A DNA stretch of 64,000 bases from Paenibacillus apiarius (GCF_017052585.1 NZ_JAFFHZ010000001.1:4278001-4342000), one strand, 5' to 3'. Shown: positions 44,790 through 55,355, counted from the first letter of the stretch. Notes: generated by a model not told the origin, from the sequence alone. Program-made: numbers and translations.

Positions 44790-45073
44790 AGTTAGCTTTA
44801 TATGCTTGCGTTGAAGAAGAAAGTAATTCGCCATGGCTTCGAACTAAGCGATTCGGGGATAGTGCAAGCCCGAACGAGCGGACGAATGAAACGGCACTTT
44901 GGAGCAAGCTTGAATCGAGAAAGTGGATCGGATTAAGCTCGGCACATGAATATGGATATTGCTTGCAATGTTCCTGTTCGGCTGCAGACGATTTGATCAA
45001 GTAGGGTGGAACCGCGGGATACTTAACTCTCGTCCCTACGTCTGGTATCAGACGTAGGGACGAGAGTTTTTTT
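44790..45073 (+). promoter_or_regulatory. Glycine T-box riboswitch
   Basis: The T-box sequence AGGGTGGAACCGCGGG is at 45003-45018. It is followed by a strong terminator, CTCTCGTCCCTACGTCTG pairing with its complement (45027-45066), plus seven T. By comparison with the B. subtilis glyQS leader the specifier is the GGC at 44893-44895, in GAAACGGCACTTTGGAGCAA. Uncharged tRNA-Gly would favour the antiterminator and glyQS expression. Confidence 0.93.
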
Positions 45074-45082
45074 GCTTCTCCA

Positions 45083-45165
45083 CCCTTTTGATCACGAAGC
45101 ATCTCAAGATGTGAAGTTTTCTCGCGAAAACTTATGCTTCTCGGTGCTGAAAAGGGCTTTTTGAA
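45083..45165. repeat. Hairpin repeat family, copy C
   Basis: CCCTTTTGATCACGAAGCAT pairs imperfectly with ATGCTTCTCGGTGCTGAAAAGGG around AAGTTTTC/GAAAACTT, followed by CTTTTTGAA. It sits between the T-box terminator and the glyQ ribosome binding site. Both arms match the arms of copy B read on the other strand. Confidence 0.8.
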
Positions 45166-45191
45166 TACGAATTATGTGCAAGGGAGTGTAT

Positions 45192-46085
45192 ATGGCTATG
45201 AATTTTCAACAAATGATTTTAACTTTGCAAAATTTCTGGGCCGAACAGAATTGCATCATCGTCCAACCGTATGATGTCGAAAAAGGTGCGGGAACGATGA
45301 ATCCAATGACGTTCTTGCGTTCAATCGGACCAGAGCCATGGAACGTGGCTTATGTGGAACCGTCCCGCCGTCCGGCTGACGGCCGTTATGGCGAGAACCC
45401 GAACCGGCTGTATCAGCATCACCAATTTCAAGTCATTTTGAAGCCTTCCCCGGATAATATTCAGGAATTGTATCTGGAAAGCTTAAAACGGCTTGGCATC
45501 GACCCATTACTGCATGATATCCGCTTCGTGGAAGATAACTGGGAAGCGCCTACGCTTGGCGCTTGGGGGCTCGGATGGGAAGTATGGTTGGATGGAATGG
45601 AAATTACGCAATTCACTTATTTCCAACAAGTCGGCGGCATTGATGCGAACCCCGTTGCAGTCGAAATTACGTACGGTCTGGAGCGGTTAGCTTCTTACAT
45701 TCAAGACAAAGAGAATGTATTCGATTTGGAATGGGTGGACGGCGTAACTTATGGCGACGTGTTCCATCAACCTGAATATGAGCATTCGAAATATACGTTC
45801 GAGGTAAGCGATACGGCGATGCTGTTCAAGCTGTTCGATATGTACGAGCAGGAAGCGAATCGGGCCATGGAGCAGCACTTGGTGTTCCCGGCATATGATT
45901 ATGTGCTGAAATGTTCCCATGCTTTCAACCTTCTTGATGCGCGCGGTGCCATAAGCGTCACCGAGCGCACCGGATATATTACGCGCGTGCGCAACCTGGC
46001 GCGTCAAGTGGCGGCTACGTATTTGGAAGAACGGGAGAAGCTCGGTTTCCCGCTCTTGAAGAAAGGAGAGGAACGTAATGCCTAA
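45192..46085 (+). CDS. glyQ: Glycyl-tRNA synthetase, alpha subunit
   Basis: GlyQ is the catalytic alpha chain of the bacterial tetrameric enzyme that charges tRNA-Gly. The 297-residue protein has the invariant [35 protein letters not shown] and [16 protein letters not shown] segments. ATG 45192 has AAGGGAG five bases upstream; ATG 45198 (MNFQQM, the B. subtilis-like start) is possible. glyS starts inside its last codons. Confidence 0.96.
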   Translation: MAMNFQQMILTLQNFWAEQNCIIVQPYDVEKGAGTMNPMTFLRSIGPEPWNVAYVEPSRRPADGRYGENPNRLYQHHQFQVILKPSPDNIQELYLESLKRLGIDPLLHDIRFVEDNWEAPTLGAWGLGWEVWLDGMEITQFTYFQQVGGIDANPVAVEITYGLERLASYIQDKENVFDLEWVDGVTYGDVFHQPEYEHSKYTFEVSDTAMLFKLFDMYEQEANRAMEQHLVFPAYDYVLKCSHAFNLLDARGAISVTERTGYITRVRNLARQVAATYLEEREKLGFPLLKKGEERNA

Positions 46086-48147
46086 GCATTTGTTGTTGGA
46101 GCTTGGTCTGGAGGAAGTGCCTGCTCGCTTTATGCGCGGCGCCATGGGCCAGCTGAGAGAGCGCCTAGAGCGCTGGTTGACGGACTCCCGTATTGCATAC
46201 GGTGAGGTTCAAGCGTTCGCTACGCCAAGACGGCTAGCCGTACTCGTTCATGATGTAGCGGATAAACAGACGGATATTCATGAAGAAGTGAAGGGGCCGG
46301 CGAAGAAGATCGCCCTCGATGAAAATGGCGCTTGGACGAAAGCCGCATTGGGATTTGCGCGCGGTCAAGGAGTGGAGCCAGAACAGTTCTTTTTCAAGGA
46401 ATTGAACGGGGTTGAATATATTTACGCCAACAAGAGCAGTATCGGAACCGATACGGCCGCGGTTCTCGTGGAAGGGCTGACATCGATCATTCATTCGATG
46501 ACCTTCCCGAAAAATATGCGTTGGGGCGCGAATGAAATGCGCTTCGTGCGTCCGATCCGTTGGATCGTTGCTCTGCACGGAACCGACATCATTCCGCTTG
46601 AAATCGAAGGCGTACAAGCGCAGAAGGTATCCCGTGGACATCGCTTCTTGGGCGGTGATGCCGTCATTGAAGAGCCGGCGCAATACGTGGAACGTCTGCG
46701 CGAGCAATTCGTTATCGTTGATGTTAGTGAACGCGAGACGGAGATTACGCGTCAAATCGAAGCGCTTGCCGCGGAGAAAAACTGGAATATCGCAGTCAAG
46801 GACGATCTGTTGGAAGAGGTTCTCTTCTTGGTGGAATATCCGACTGTTCTGTTCGGAGCGTTCGAACCGTCTTTCTTGAGCATTCCGCAGGATGTGCTTA
46901 TTACGTCGATGCGTGAGCATCAACGTTACTTCCCGGTACTGAATGCAGAAGGACAATTGATGCCTTACTTCGTCACTGTGCGCAATGGCGACAGCAAAGG
47001 GCTCGATATGGTGGCGAAAGGGAATGAGAAGGTTTTGCGCGCCCGCTTGTCCGACGCGAAATTTTTCTATCAGGAAGATCAGAAGCTTAAAATTATCGAT
47101 TGTGTGCAGAAGCTGGATTCCATCGTGTTTCACGAGGAGCTTGGCACGATCGGCGATAAAGTGCGCCGGATTCACGCTATCGCTGATGCGTTGGCACTGG
47201 CTGTGCAGTCCGATCGGCAAACCGCATTGTGGGTAAGCCGCGCCGCAGATATTTGCAAGTTCGATCTAGTGACCCAAATGGTGTATGAATTCCCTGAGCT
47301 TCAGGGCGTTATGGGAGAAGATTATGCTCGCAAAGCAGGTGAGCCGGATGAAGTGGCGCATGCGATTAACGAGCACTACAAGCCGCGCTTTGCAGGGGAT
47401 CCGGCACCGGAATCGCTGGTCGGCTCCATTATAAGCATGGCTGATAAATTGGATACGCTCGTCGGCTGCTTCGGCATCGGCATTATTCCGACCGGTTCCC
47501 AAGATCCTTACGGACTTCGGCGCCAGGCGACAGGTATTGTGCAAATATTGCTGGAGCGCGAGCTTCCGCTTACGCTTCATACGATGTTCAACATTGCGCT
47601 CGACGTCTATGATCGAGTGCAGGTTCTAAAACGAGACTGTGAGGACATTCGCAAAGATCTGTATGACTTCTTCGGTTTGCGCGTGAAGAACGTGTTGTCG
47701 GAGTCCGTACGTTATGACGTAGTCGATGCGATTATGGCATCAGGTTACGATGACGTAAAATTGACCGTAGCCCGTGGAGAAGCTTTGATGCAGGCCGTAA
47801 CGGACGAATCGTTCAAGCTGACCGTCGAATCGTTCAATCGGGTATGCAATTTGGCCTCGAAAGCAGCTTCAACCGTTGTTGACGAGTCGAAGTTCCAGCA
47901 GGAAGAGGAACGTATGCTCTATGTCCGCTGGACGGAGGTTCATCAAGCCTTTAATGATTACTATTCAGAGCCGGCAGATGCGTTAGCCGCGCTCGGACAA
48001 TTAAAGGAAGCCATTCATTCGTTCTTCGATAACGTGATGGTTATGGCCGAAGATGACACGGTACGTGCGAACCGATTGGCGCTATTGAAGAATATTGCGG
48101 GTGACATTCATCGCTTTGCGGATTTCTCTAAATTGGTGTGGGCATAA
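46078..48147 (+). CDS. glyS: Glycyl-tRNA synthetase, beta subunit
   Basis: The 689-residue beta chain carries tRNA recognition and anticodon binding. It has [14 protein letters not shown] at the start, the KNMRWG and [12 protein letters not shown] motifs, an HD-like domain and a C-terminal anticodon-binding helical part. It overlaps glyQ by eight bases, with GAAAGGAGAGG as its ribosome site inside glyQ. In B. subtilis ccpN and yqfL follow; here they are absent and a terminator is found. Confidence 0.96.
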   Translation: MPKHLLLELGLEEVPARFMRGAMGQLRERLERWLTDSRIAYGEVQAFATPRRLAVLVHDVADKQTDIHEEVKGPAKKIALDENGAWTKAALGFARGQGVEPEQFFFKELNGVEYIYANKSSIGTDTAAVLVEGLTSIIHSMTFPKNMRWGANEMRFVRPIRWIVALHGTDIIPLEIEGVQAQKVSRGHRFLGGDAVIEEPAQYVERLREQFVIVDVSERETEITRQIEALAAEKNWNIAVKDDLLEEVLFLVEYPTVLFGAFEPSFLSIPQDVLITSMREHQRYFPVLNAEGQLMPYFVTVRNGDSKGLDMVAKGNEKVLRARLSDAKFFYQEDQKLKIIDCVQKLDSIVFHEELGTIGDKVRRIHAIADALALAVQSDRQTALWVSRAADICKFDLVTQMVYEFPELQGVMGEDYARKAGEPDEVAHAINEHYKPRFAGDPAPESLVGSIISMADKLDTLVGCFGIGIIPTGSQDPYGLRRQATGIVQILLERELPLTLHTMFNIALDVYDRVQVLKRDCEDIRKDLYDFFGLRVKNVLSESVRYDVVDAIMASGYDDVKLTVARGEALMQAVTDESFKLTVESFNRVCNLASKAASTVVDESKFQQEEERMLYVRWTEVHQAFNDYYSEPADALAALGQLKEAIHSFFDNVMVMAEDDTVRANRLALLKNIAGDIHRFADFSKLVWA

Positions 48148-48208
48148 GTTCGGAAATTCAAGCATAGTGCGGCGCTGACTATGGAATATGACGCAATTCC
48201 AGAGACGA

Positions 48209-48254
48209 TGGAACATGAAGAAGACAACTCTCTTCGACATGTTCCTTCCTTTTT
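48209..48254 (+). terminator. Terminator after glyS
   Basis: GGAACATG pairs with CATGTTCC around an inner GAAGA/TCTTC stem, then TTCCTTTTT. Confidence 0.8.
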
Positions 48255-48404
48255 GACTATAAATCGACAAGAAACGATTGAATGTTTATGAAATCATGCG
48301 CTGGCTAGCAGGAATTTTAAATGTTGCAGCGTATATAATATAAACGGTGGAAATAATGAGCATGAATTAGCTTTCTGACGCTTTTACGAAAATGGTGAAT
48401 TTCA

Positions 48405-48884
48405 TTGACTTCTAAACTTCGAATTGTAGTTGACGCTGATGCTTGTCCCGTTAAAAACGAAATCATTGCCGTCGCTTTGGAGATGGGGGCCGGGGTCATG
48501 TTTGTCGCCTCATATGCGGCCTTCGCTCCGGACTGGCAGCTTGCGAATCATGATATTCATACCATATTTGTGGATCAGGCGTTTCAAGCGGCGGACATTT
48601 ATATTGCCAACGCAGCGCGGTCAGGAGACGTAGTCGTAACGAATGACTACGGATTGGCCGCGCTCTGTTTGCCGAGAGGGGCATATGTTATTACGCCGCG
48701 CGGCGGGGAATTGACGAGCGACAACGTGGATGAGTATTTATCGAGACGCCACATCTCCAGCAAGTCGCGCCGTGCAGGGATTCGAACGAAGGGGCCTCGT
48801 GCCATGAGTGAAAGCGACCGAGAAAATTTCCAACATAAACTGACAAAACTTTTGCGGTATGAGCAGGAGAAACTGTCACCATAG
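48405..48884 (+). CDS. yqxD: YaiI/YqxD family protein (DUF188)
   Basis: A 159-residue protein with the family start IVVDADACPVKNEI, the central VVTNDYGLAALCLPRGAYVI and the basic C-terminal GPRAMSESDRENF. These features resemble PIN-domain-like NYN folds, but no activity is established. It starts at TTG 48405; the Shine-Dalgarno is weak. It precedes dnaG as in B. subtilis. Confidence 0.9.
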   Translation: MTSKLRIVVDADACPVKNEIIAVALEMGAGVMFVASYAAFAPDWQLANHDIHTIFVDQAFQAADIYIANAARSGDVVVTNDYGLAALCLPRGAYVITPRGGELTSDNVDEYLSRRHISSKSRRAGIRTKGPRAMSESDRENFQHKLTKLLRYEQEKLSP

Positions 48885-48922
48885 CGAAGTAGTATACGTG
48901 TTTAGATGAAGGTGGTTGGACG

Positions 48923-50767
48923 ATGAGCGGATACGGACTAATTCCTGATGAAGTAAGGGATGAAGTATTAAAGCGCAACGATATTGTGGATATCGTCGGC
49001 CAATATGTTCATTTATCGAAGCACGGTAAATATTTGAAAGGGCTGTGCCCGTTTCACTCGGAGAAGACTCCCTCGTTTACCGTTACTCCCGAGAAGCAAA
49101 TCTTCCATTGTTACGGTTGCGGCAAGAGCGGGACGGTCATTCAATTCATGATGGGGATTGAAGGTTACTCCTATCCCGAAGCGATGAAGCATTTGGCGGA
49201 ATTATCACATATTCCGATTACATGGGGTACAGGAACCGTAACTGAGCGCAATCCGCATAATGAAGCGAAGGACTCTCTTATAAAGGCGCATGAGTTGGCT
49301 GCCAAGCTGTATCATTATATATTAATGAACACTTCCCACGGTCAAGAGGCGCTTCTTTACCTGCGCGGTCGAGGCATTAATGACAAATTAATCGAACAGT
49401 TCCAAATCGGGTATGCGCCTCCGCAGTGGGATACACTCGTGCAGCTGTTGGAAAAAAGGGAATTCGATCTCTCCCTGATGGAGAAGGGCGGCTTGGTGTC
49501 CGCAAGACATAACGGCAGCGGGTATGTTGATCGTTTTCGCGATCGCATTATGTTCCCGATATGGGACCGCAATGGACATGCTGTTGCATTTGCGGGCCGG
49601 ATAATGGGCGACGGACAGCCCAAATATTTGAACTCTCCGGAGACGATGCTGTTCAATAAATCGAAGCTGCTATACAATATGCATCAAGCGAGAACTCACA
49701 TTAAGCGCACCGGACAAATCATTTTGTTCGAAGGGTATGCGGATGTAATTCAAGCTTGGGACGCAGAAGTATGCAACGGCATTGCAACGATGGGAACGGC
49801 GCTTACCGGAGACCAGGTCACATTGATGAAACGGATGGCCGACAACGTAACATTATGCTATGACGGCGATGATGCCGGTCAAGCCGCTGCCCTTAAGGCG
49901 ATACCGCTGTTCGAAGAAGCCGGTATGCATGTGGCGGTGGCAATGCTGCCCGACCGGATGGACCCGGATGATTATTTGAAAACGCATGGAGCAGAACGGT
50001 TCAGGCATGCGATAATCGCCGCTGCTATCACGCCCACCAAATTCAAGCTTATATCTTTGCGTCGTAATCATATACTGCTAGAAGATGATGGAAAAAGGCG
50101 CTTCAAAGATGAAGCGATGGACGTCATCGCCAGGGTTGCTTCCCCTGTCGAACGGGAGATGCATCTGAAGGAGCTGGCGCTGCAGCTTGATTTGCCGGGA
50201 GAATCCGCGCTTGTTTCGTTAAAGCAAGAATGTGCTAACATTCGCCAGAAACTGCAAAAAAAGAACGGACACGGGGATAATCATGACAATTGGTGGAATA
50301 ATGTTAGGAATGATAATCGAAGTATTGCCCCGCCTACGTTAAGACCTGCTTATGTATATGCAGAGCGCAGCTTGTTGGCGTTAATGTTTCAAGATGTAGA
50401 GGTCTCTAATTACGTGGAGCGGAATCTCGGCGAACAATTCAATGTAGATGATCATGCGGCACTTGCCGCTTATCTATATGCCTATTATGCGCAAGGCAAG
50501 GAACCCGATTTCAGTCGGTACTTGGCAACATTGCAAGATGATCGCTTGGAGAAGGCAGCCGCTTCCATATCGATGGCAGAGGTGTCCCTTCGTTACGATA
50601 CAGAGCTGTTAGATGATTATATCGATCAAATTCTTAAAGTACCCAGACAGCGTGAAATCGAGCGTAAAAAAGAAGAGATGGTGCAGGCGGAACGTTCCGG
50701 CCAAGTCTTACGCGCGGCACAAATTGCACAAGAAATTATAGCCCTAGAGCAAGAACTGAAGCGTTAG
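48923..50767 (+). CDS. dnaG: DNA primase
   Basis: DnaG makes RNA primers at the fork with DnaB helicase. The 614-residue protein has the CHC2 zinc site (CPFHSEKTPSF and HCYGCGKSG, about 40-66). The TOPRIM domain carries EGYADVIQ and YDGDDAGQAA (about 265-315), and a C-terminal helicase-interaction domain follows. ATG 48923 has GAAGGTGG upstream. It is co-directional with sigA, 35 bases on. Confidence 0.96.
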   Translation: MSGYGLIPDEVRDEVLKRNDIVDIVGQYVHLSKHGKYLKGLCPFHSEKTPSFTVTPEKQIFHCYGCGKSGTVIQFMMGIEGYSYPEAMKHLAELSHIPITWGTGTVTERNPHNEAKDSLIKAHELAAKLYHYILMNTSHGQEALLYLRGRGINDKLIEQFQIGYAPPQWDTLVQLLEKREFDLSLMEKGGLVSARHNGSGYVDRFRDRIMFPIWDRNGHAVAFAGRIMGDGQPKYLNSPETMLFNKSKLLYNMHQARTHIKRTGQIILFEGYADVIQAWDAEVCNGIATMGTALTGDQVTLMKRMADNVTLCYDGDDAGQAAALKAIPLFEEAGMHVAVAMLPDRMDPDDYLKTHGAERFRHAIIAAAITPTKFKLISLRRNHILLEDDGKRRFKDEAMDVIARVASPVEREMHLKELALQLDLPGESALVSLKQECANIRQKLQKKNGHGDNHDNWWNNVRNDNRSIAPPTLRPAYVYAERSLLALMFQDVEVSNYVERNLGEQFNVDDHAALAAYLYAYYAQGKEPDFSRYLATLQDDRLEKAAASISMAEVSLRYDTELLDDYIDQILKVPRQREIERKKEEMVQAERSGQVLRAAQIAQEIIALEQELKR

Positions 50768-50802
50768 CAGGAGGAGGATTCTAGGGAGGAGGGAGTCGGA
50801 AA

Positions 50803-51933
50803 ATGGCGAATGATCAACATACTGGACTAGACACGGAAACAGCTTTGGAGCATGTGAAGGACCAGTTGATTGAACTCGGTAAAAAGCGTGGAACGCTTAC
50901 CTACAAAGAGATTGCCGAGAAAATGTCGACGTTTGAGCAAGACCCGGAGCAGATGGATGAGTTCTATGAGCAGCTCTCTGATTTGGGGATTGAAGTGGTA
51001 AACGAAACGGATGACGGGATGGGCAATCGCGCGAGCGGGGAACGTGAACACGACGAACAAGATGATTTTCACTTTGATGATGACTTGTCTTTGCCCCCGG
51101 GCATCAAAATTAATGACCCTGTCCGGATGTACTTGAAAGAGATCGGCCGTGTTCCGCTCTTATCGGCAGAAGAAGAGATTGAACTTGCCAAGCGAATCGA
51201 GCAAGGGGACGAAGAAGCTAAAAAGCGTTTGACTGAAGCCAACTTGCGGCTCGTCGTCAGCATCGCGAAACGCTATGTCGGTCGCGGCATGCTGTTCTTG
51301 GATTTGATTCAAGAGGGCAATATGGGTCTTATTAAAGCGGTAGAGAAATTCGATCATAGCAAAGGCTACAAATTCAGCACGTATGCAACATGGTGGATTC
51401 GTCAAGCAATTACGCGGGCCATTGCAGATCAAGCGCGTACGATTCGAATTCCGGTGCACATGGTCGAAACGATCAACAAGTTGGTCCGTGTCTCCCGTCA
51501 ATTGCTGCAAGAGCTGGGGCGTGAGCCGACACCAGAAGAGATTGCGGAAGAGATGGAGCTCAGCGTTGAGAAGGTGCGCGAAATAATGAAAATTGCACAA
51601 GAGCCGGTCTCCTTGGAAACACCGATTGGGGAAGAAGATGATTCGCACTTAGGGGATTTCATCGAGGATCAAGAGGCGCTGGCTCCGGCTGACGCAGCCG
51701 CTTACGAACTGTTGAAGGAACAGCTTGAGGACGTATTGGATACGTTGACGGAACGTGAGGAGAATGTGCTTCGTCTGCGCTTTGGTCTGGATGACGGCCG
51801 TACTCGCACCCTCGAAGAGGTTGGCAAAGTGTTCGGCGTCACGCGCGAGCGGATTCGTCAAATTGAAGCGAAGGCTCTTCGTAAGCTGCGCCACCCAAGC
51901 CGCAGCAAACGCTTAAAAGATTTCCTTGAATAA
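50803..51933 (+). CDS. sigA: Primary sigma factor SigA (RpoD)
   Basis: The housekeeping sigma factor directs RNA polymerase to TTGACA/TATAAT promoters. The 376-residue protein has the N-terminal 1.1 region ([21 protein letters not shown]), region 1.2 ([16 protein letters not shown]), the 2.3-2.4 helix with [17 protein letters not shown], and the region 4 helix-turn-helix [27 protein letters not shown] precedes the ATG. A terminator follows within 10 bases. Confidence 0.98.
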   Translation: MANDQHTGLDTETALEHVKDQLIELGKKRGTLTYKEIAEKMSTFEQDPEQMDEFYEQLSDLGIEVVNETDDGMGNRASGEREHDEQDDFHFDDDLSLPPGIKINDPVRMYLKEIGRVPLLSAEEEIELAKRIEQGDEEAKKRLTEANLRLVVSIAKRYVGRGMLFLDLIQEGNMGLIKAVEKFDHSKGYKFSTYATWWIRQAITRAIADQARTIRIPVHMVETINKLVRVSRQLLQELGREPTPEEIAEEMELSVEKVREIMKIAQEPVSLETPIGEEDDSHLGDFIEDQEALAPADAAAYELLKEQLEDVLDTLTEREENVLRLRFGLDDGRTRTLEEVGKVFGVTRERIRQIEAKALRKLRHPSRSKRLKDFLE

Positions 51934-51942
51934 AACTTTCGA

Positions 51943-51982
51943 CGGACCTTCTGACGCGCATGTGCGCGCTGAGGGTCTTTTG
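51943..51982 (+). terminator. Terminator after sigA
   Basis: GGACCTTC and GAGGGTC form the base with GCGCA/TGCGC above, followed by TTTT. Confidence 0.8.
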
Positions 51983-52059
51983 ATTACCACTAAGGAATAT
52001 ATAAGCTCAGTTGATCTCAACAGCTGCAAATCCGAAAGTGACAGGGGGTGTGTAGCAGA

Positions 52060-52959
52060 TTGGAGCCGCAACAACGTCAATGGATGAACCAAGAAATCGC
52101 CCGCTGGCGAAGCAACCGCTTGTTGCCGGAGGTGTATTGCGATTTTCTGGATAGGTTGTACGAGCTTCCGGAAACACCGCCTGATCCGGCTTCCACCACC
52201 ACATCGCAGGCGTCATGGATGGAACGTATCGTATCGATGTCCGCCAAGTGGTGGTTGACTGTATTTTTCATTTCTGCCTTGATTTGTATTGTTGGATTTT
52301 ATTTTACCTTTTTTGCTCCTTCAATGCAAATTAGCGTTGTACTAGGGATCGCGATTCTCTTTATTTTTATTGCTGTACGGATTAGAAAGCGGGGGCCGGC
52401 CCGGGCGAAAGGATATGCGGTTACCGGTTGTGCGGCAGCCACGGCAGGCGGGATGCTCATCCTTTATTTACAAGGATGGAACGAATGGTGGATCGTGTTT
52501 ATCGGCTGTATGGCAGCGGGGCTTCTCTGGCTCTTCTCGGGCTGGCTTGTGAGGAGCGGCTGGATGCAGGGAGCGGGCTGGTTAGGGCTTGCGTTAACGT
52601 ATGCTCAAATATTGCGAACCGCGATGACCGACGTCACGTTATTGGAAAGCCAGTGGTTGTGGTTGCCGGAGTGCGTGTTAATAATATGGTTGGCATGGGC
52701 GGTGCACCGGTTCTCGAAGCCCGTCGCGGCCGGCATGTTGTTGGGAGCCATTATTTTATGGTTTATGCCGGAGATGAGCTGGGCGGCCGGGCTCATCTCA
52801 AGACAGGTCATGCCTGATATTGAGCTGCTATGCGTTTTACTCGTTAAGCTTTTCATTTTTTTCTTTTTTGCTTATTACTTTAGAAAACAGTGGGTGAACT
52901 GGATACGTGAACATCAAACTGTCAAAAAGACTGCAATGGATCGCGGGGTGGGTGCCTGA
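52060..52959 (+). CDS. Polytopic membrane protein of unknown function
   Basis: A 299-residue protein. The first 50 residues are soluble (EPQQRQWMNQEIARWRSNRL, then a Pro-rich stretch). About nine or ten hydrophobic helices follow, from residue 60 to the end, many with Trp. I recognise no family; the soluble N-terminal region followed by many helices resembles DUF2157-type proteins. Start TTG 52060 has AGGGGGTG ten bases upstream; GTG 52048 lies before it. Its last 53 bases overlap trmK in another frame. In B. subtilis cccA lies at this position. Confidence 0.75.
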   Translation: MEPQQRQWMNQEIARWRSNRLLPEVYCDFLDRLYELPETPPDPASTTTSQASWMERIVSMSAKWWLTVFFISALICIVGFYFTFFAPSMQISVVLGIAILFIFIAVRIRKRGPARAKGYAVTGCAAATAGGMLILYLQGWNEWWIVFIGCMAAGLLWLFSGWLVRSGWMQGAGWLGLALTYAQILRTAMTDVTLLESQWLWLPECVLIIWLAWAVHRFSKPVAAGMLLGAIILWFMPEMSWAAGLISRQVMPDIELLCVLLVKLFIFFFFAYYFRKQWVNWIREHQTVKKTAMDRGVGA

Positions 52960-53680
52960 GGGCAGCCGTCTGGCGGATATCGGTTCGGATCATGCGCTTC
53001 TGCCTGTTTATCTGGCCAAGGAAAAGCGTATTTCATTTGCAGTTGCAGGCGAAGTCAATCTAGGACCTTTTGAAGCGGCCCGCCGCCAGGTGAAGGGTGC
53101 CCGCATGGAGCAGATTGTAGAGGCGAGACATGGCGACGGCCTATCCGTAGTAAAGGAAGGCGAGGTCGATTGCGTTACGATTGCCGGCATGGGCGGCAGC
53201 TTAATTGTAAATATATTATCTGCTGATCCGAAGAAGCTGGAAGGGGTTGCCCGTCTTATCCTGCAGCCGAACGTTGGCGAAGACATCGTGCGCCGCTGGC
53301 TGCGAGAACAGGGATGGGCGTTAATGCAGGAACATATTCTCGAAGAAGACGGCAAAATATATGAGGTGCTTCTTGCGGAACGTCTGACAGACGCCCAATC
53401 ACTGAAAGAGCATAATGAACGATTGTATGAGACTCGGCAATTGTCATGCGGCATTGCTTTGACCGAAGATTGGTTATTGCTGTTGGGACCTTTGCTCTCG
53501 CTCAATCCCTCTTCTGTATTCGTGCAGAAGTGGAAACATGAACTTGGAAAATGGGACCGCGTGCTGAGAACGATGGAACAGGCGGAGTCGGAAGAAGCCA
53601 AGGAACGCCGTACAGCATTTGCAAAGAAACAAGCGGAAATGGAGAGGATCGTAGCATGTTTGCAAACGCTCAAACGATAG
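52907..53680 (+). CDS. trmK: tRNA (adenine(22)-N1)-methyltransferase
   Basis: TrmK makes m1A22 in tRNA. The 257-residue protein has an N-terminal Rossmann domain with LADIGSDHALLP (motif I), AGEVNLGPFEAA, DCVTIAGMGGSLI and LILQPN, and a C-terminal coiled coil. It starts with GTG 52907, giving MNIKLSKRLQ as in the B. subtilis protein. It lies inside the 3' end of the upstream membrane gene and runs 25 bases into the next gene. Confidence 0.95.
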   Translation: MNIKLSKRLQWIAGWVPEGSRLADIGSDHALLPVYLAKEKRISFAVAGEVNLGPFEAARRQVKGARMEQIVEARHGDGLSVVKEGEVDCVTIAGMGGSLIVNILSADPKKLEGVARLILQPNVGEDIVRRWLREQGWALMQEHILEEDGKIYEVLLAERLTDAQSLKEHNERLYETRQLSCGIALTEDWLLLLGPLLSLNPSSVFVQKWKHELGKWDRVLRTMEQAESEEAKERRTAFAKKQAEMERIVACLQTLKR

Positions 53681-54771
53681 TGCAGTGGATGGAACAGCTT
53701 GCGCCCAAATCAATGGCGGTAGAGAATGACCGCATTGGCTTGCAGCTCGGTTCGATTAGGAAGGAAGTAGGACACGTGCTTGTTGCGCTGGACGTGACGG
53801 ATGAAGTCGTGGACGAGGCAATACGCTTGAATGCAGGGCTTATTATTGCGCATCATGCAATCATTTTCAGGCCGCTGGCCCATTTGCAAACAGATACTCC
53901 GGCGGGAAAGCTGTATGAAAAGCTGATTAAGCATGACATCGCCGTCTATATTTCTCATACGAATTATGATGTTGCGGAAGGCGGAATGAACGACCTCATG
54001 GCGACTCTGCTGCAGCTGACGGATGTCAAAGTGCTGGAAACGCTCCAGCATGAGCAGCTGCAGAAGCTGGTCGTTTTCGTCCCGGACACGCATGCAGAGC
54101 AGGTGCGCGCCGCCATTCTGGATGCAGGCGCGGGACATATCGGGGCTTACAGCCATTGCAGCTTCAATGTAAGCGGAGTAGGCACGTTTCAGCCGCAAGA
54201 CGGTACGAACCCGTTTATCGGCCATGCAGGGAAGCTGGAAGAGGTTAAGGAAGCGCGCATCGAAACGATCGTGCCGAAATCGGTAAAAAGCCGCGTCCTC
54301 CAGGCTATGTTCAAATCGCATCCGTACGAAGAAGTGGCGTATGACTTGTATCCGGTGGCTCTGGAGGGAACAGCTTACGGGTTAGGGCGGGTTGGAAAGC
54401 TCGTGGAACCGATTGCGCTGCAAGAGTTGGCAGAGCGTGTAAAGTCAAAATTCGATGTGCCTCACGTCCGGGTAGTCGGAGACCTAGATCGGCCGATTCG
54501 CAAAGTAGCCGTGCTGGGCGGTTCTGGTTCCCGCTATGTCCGGCACGCGCTGTTCCATGGAGCTGACGTGCTCGTGACGGGGGACATCGATTATCATACT
54601 GCGCATGATGCGTTGGCTGCAGGTCTTTCCATCATCGACCCGGGTCATAATGCCGAGAAAATGATGAAAGCGGATGTGGCGGCCCGTCTGCAAGCGTTGG
54701 CGGACGAGCGAGGAACTCAGACTCGTTTCCATCCTTCTGCCGTCTGTACCGAACCGTTTCAATTTTTGTAA
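53656..54771 (+). CDS. yqfO: Nif3-like dinuclear metal centre protein
   Basis: A 371-residue YqfO/Nif3 protein that would form a hexameric toroid with a two-metal site. The metal-binding motifs are IIAHHAIIF (His pair), SHTNYD and, near the C-terminus, DIDYHTAHDALAAG with DPGHNAE. A CutA-like insert (about 128-235) is present, as in B. subtilis YqfO. The enzymatic activity is not settled. ATG 53656 has GGAGAGG upstream inside trmK. Confidence 0.94.
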   Translation: MFANAQTIVQWMEQLAPKSMAVENDRIGLQLGSIRKEVGHVLVALDVTDEVVDEAIRLNAGLIIAHHAIIFRPLAHLQTDTPAGKLYEKLIKHDIAVYISHTNYDVAEGGMNDLMATLLQLTDVKVLETLQHEQLQKLVVFVPDTHAEQVRAAILDAGAGHIGAYSHCSFNVSGVGTFQPQDGTNPFIGHAGKLEEVKEARIETIVPKSVKSRVLQAMFKSHPYEEVAYDLYPVALEGTAYGLGRVGKLVEPIALQELAERVKSKFDVPHVRVVGDLDRPIRKVAVLGGSGSRYVRHALFHGADVLVTGDIDYHTAHDALAAGLSIIDPGHNAEKMMKADVAARLQALADERGTQTRFHPSAVCTEPFQFL

Positions 54772-54781
54772 AACTTGCTGG

Positions 54782-54810
54782 TTGAGTTTCAGTCCCGAAC
54801 CTAGTATACT
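54782..54810 (+). promoter_or_regulatory. SigA promoter of rnpB
   Basis: TTGAGT and TATACT are 17 bases apart, with the RNase P RNA starting about 12 bases after the -10. Confidence 0.8.
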
Positions 54811-54822
54811 TACGAATGTTGA

Positions 54823-55224
54823 CGGAAAGTTTGACAGACAATCGCTGGTGGCGAAAGCCGCGAGAGGAAAGTCCGGGCTCCGTAGGGCAGGATGCTGGAT
54901 AACGTCCAGTCAGCGCAAGCTGAAGGATAGTGCCACAGAAATGGACCGCCGATGGCCGCATATGCGGAACAGGCAAGGGTGGAACCGTGGTGTAAGAGAC
55001 CACGAGGAACGCTGGTGACTTCGTTCCTGGTAAACCCCATCTGGAGCAAGACCTAATGGGACGCAAGCCCGTCAAGGGCAACCTCGGCCCGAGGAGCGTC
55101 TGGGTTGGTCGCTGGAGCTGTGCAGCAATGTACGGCCTAGATAGATGATTGTCGCTTATTAGTGGAAGGGTAGCTCCCGCGATACCACGATGAGTACAGA
55201 ACCCGGCTTATGGCAAACTTTCCG
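54823..55224 (+). ncRNA. rnpB: RNase P RNA, type B
   Basis: The catalytic RNA of RNase P, which matures tRNA 5' ends. The terminal P1 stem GGAAAGTTTG/CAAACTTTCC encloses about 400 bases. Conserved parts are GAGAGGAAAGTCCGGGCTCC, GGGTGGAACCGTG-like CR-II/III, and the 3' part AGATAGATGATTGTCGC and ACAGAACCCGGCTTATGG. Length and the P5.1/P15.1-type arms fit the Bacillales type B RNA. Exact ends are inferred from P1. Confidence 0.95.
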
Positions 55225-55355
55225 ACGCTATCACGAGATATGCGACAAGTTATCCTTGTGATTCCAAGCGGATATTAAGAACTTTAGAACCGCATAGAGA
55301 TGAGCTATCCCTCAAGCAGACAGATACACTTGCGGGAGGCTCCTGATAACGAATA

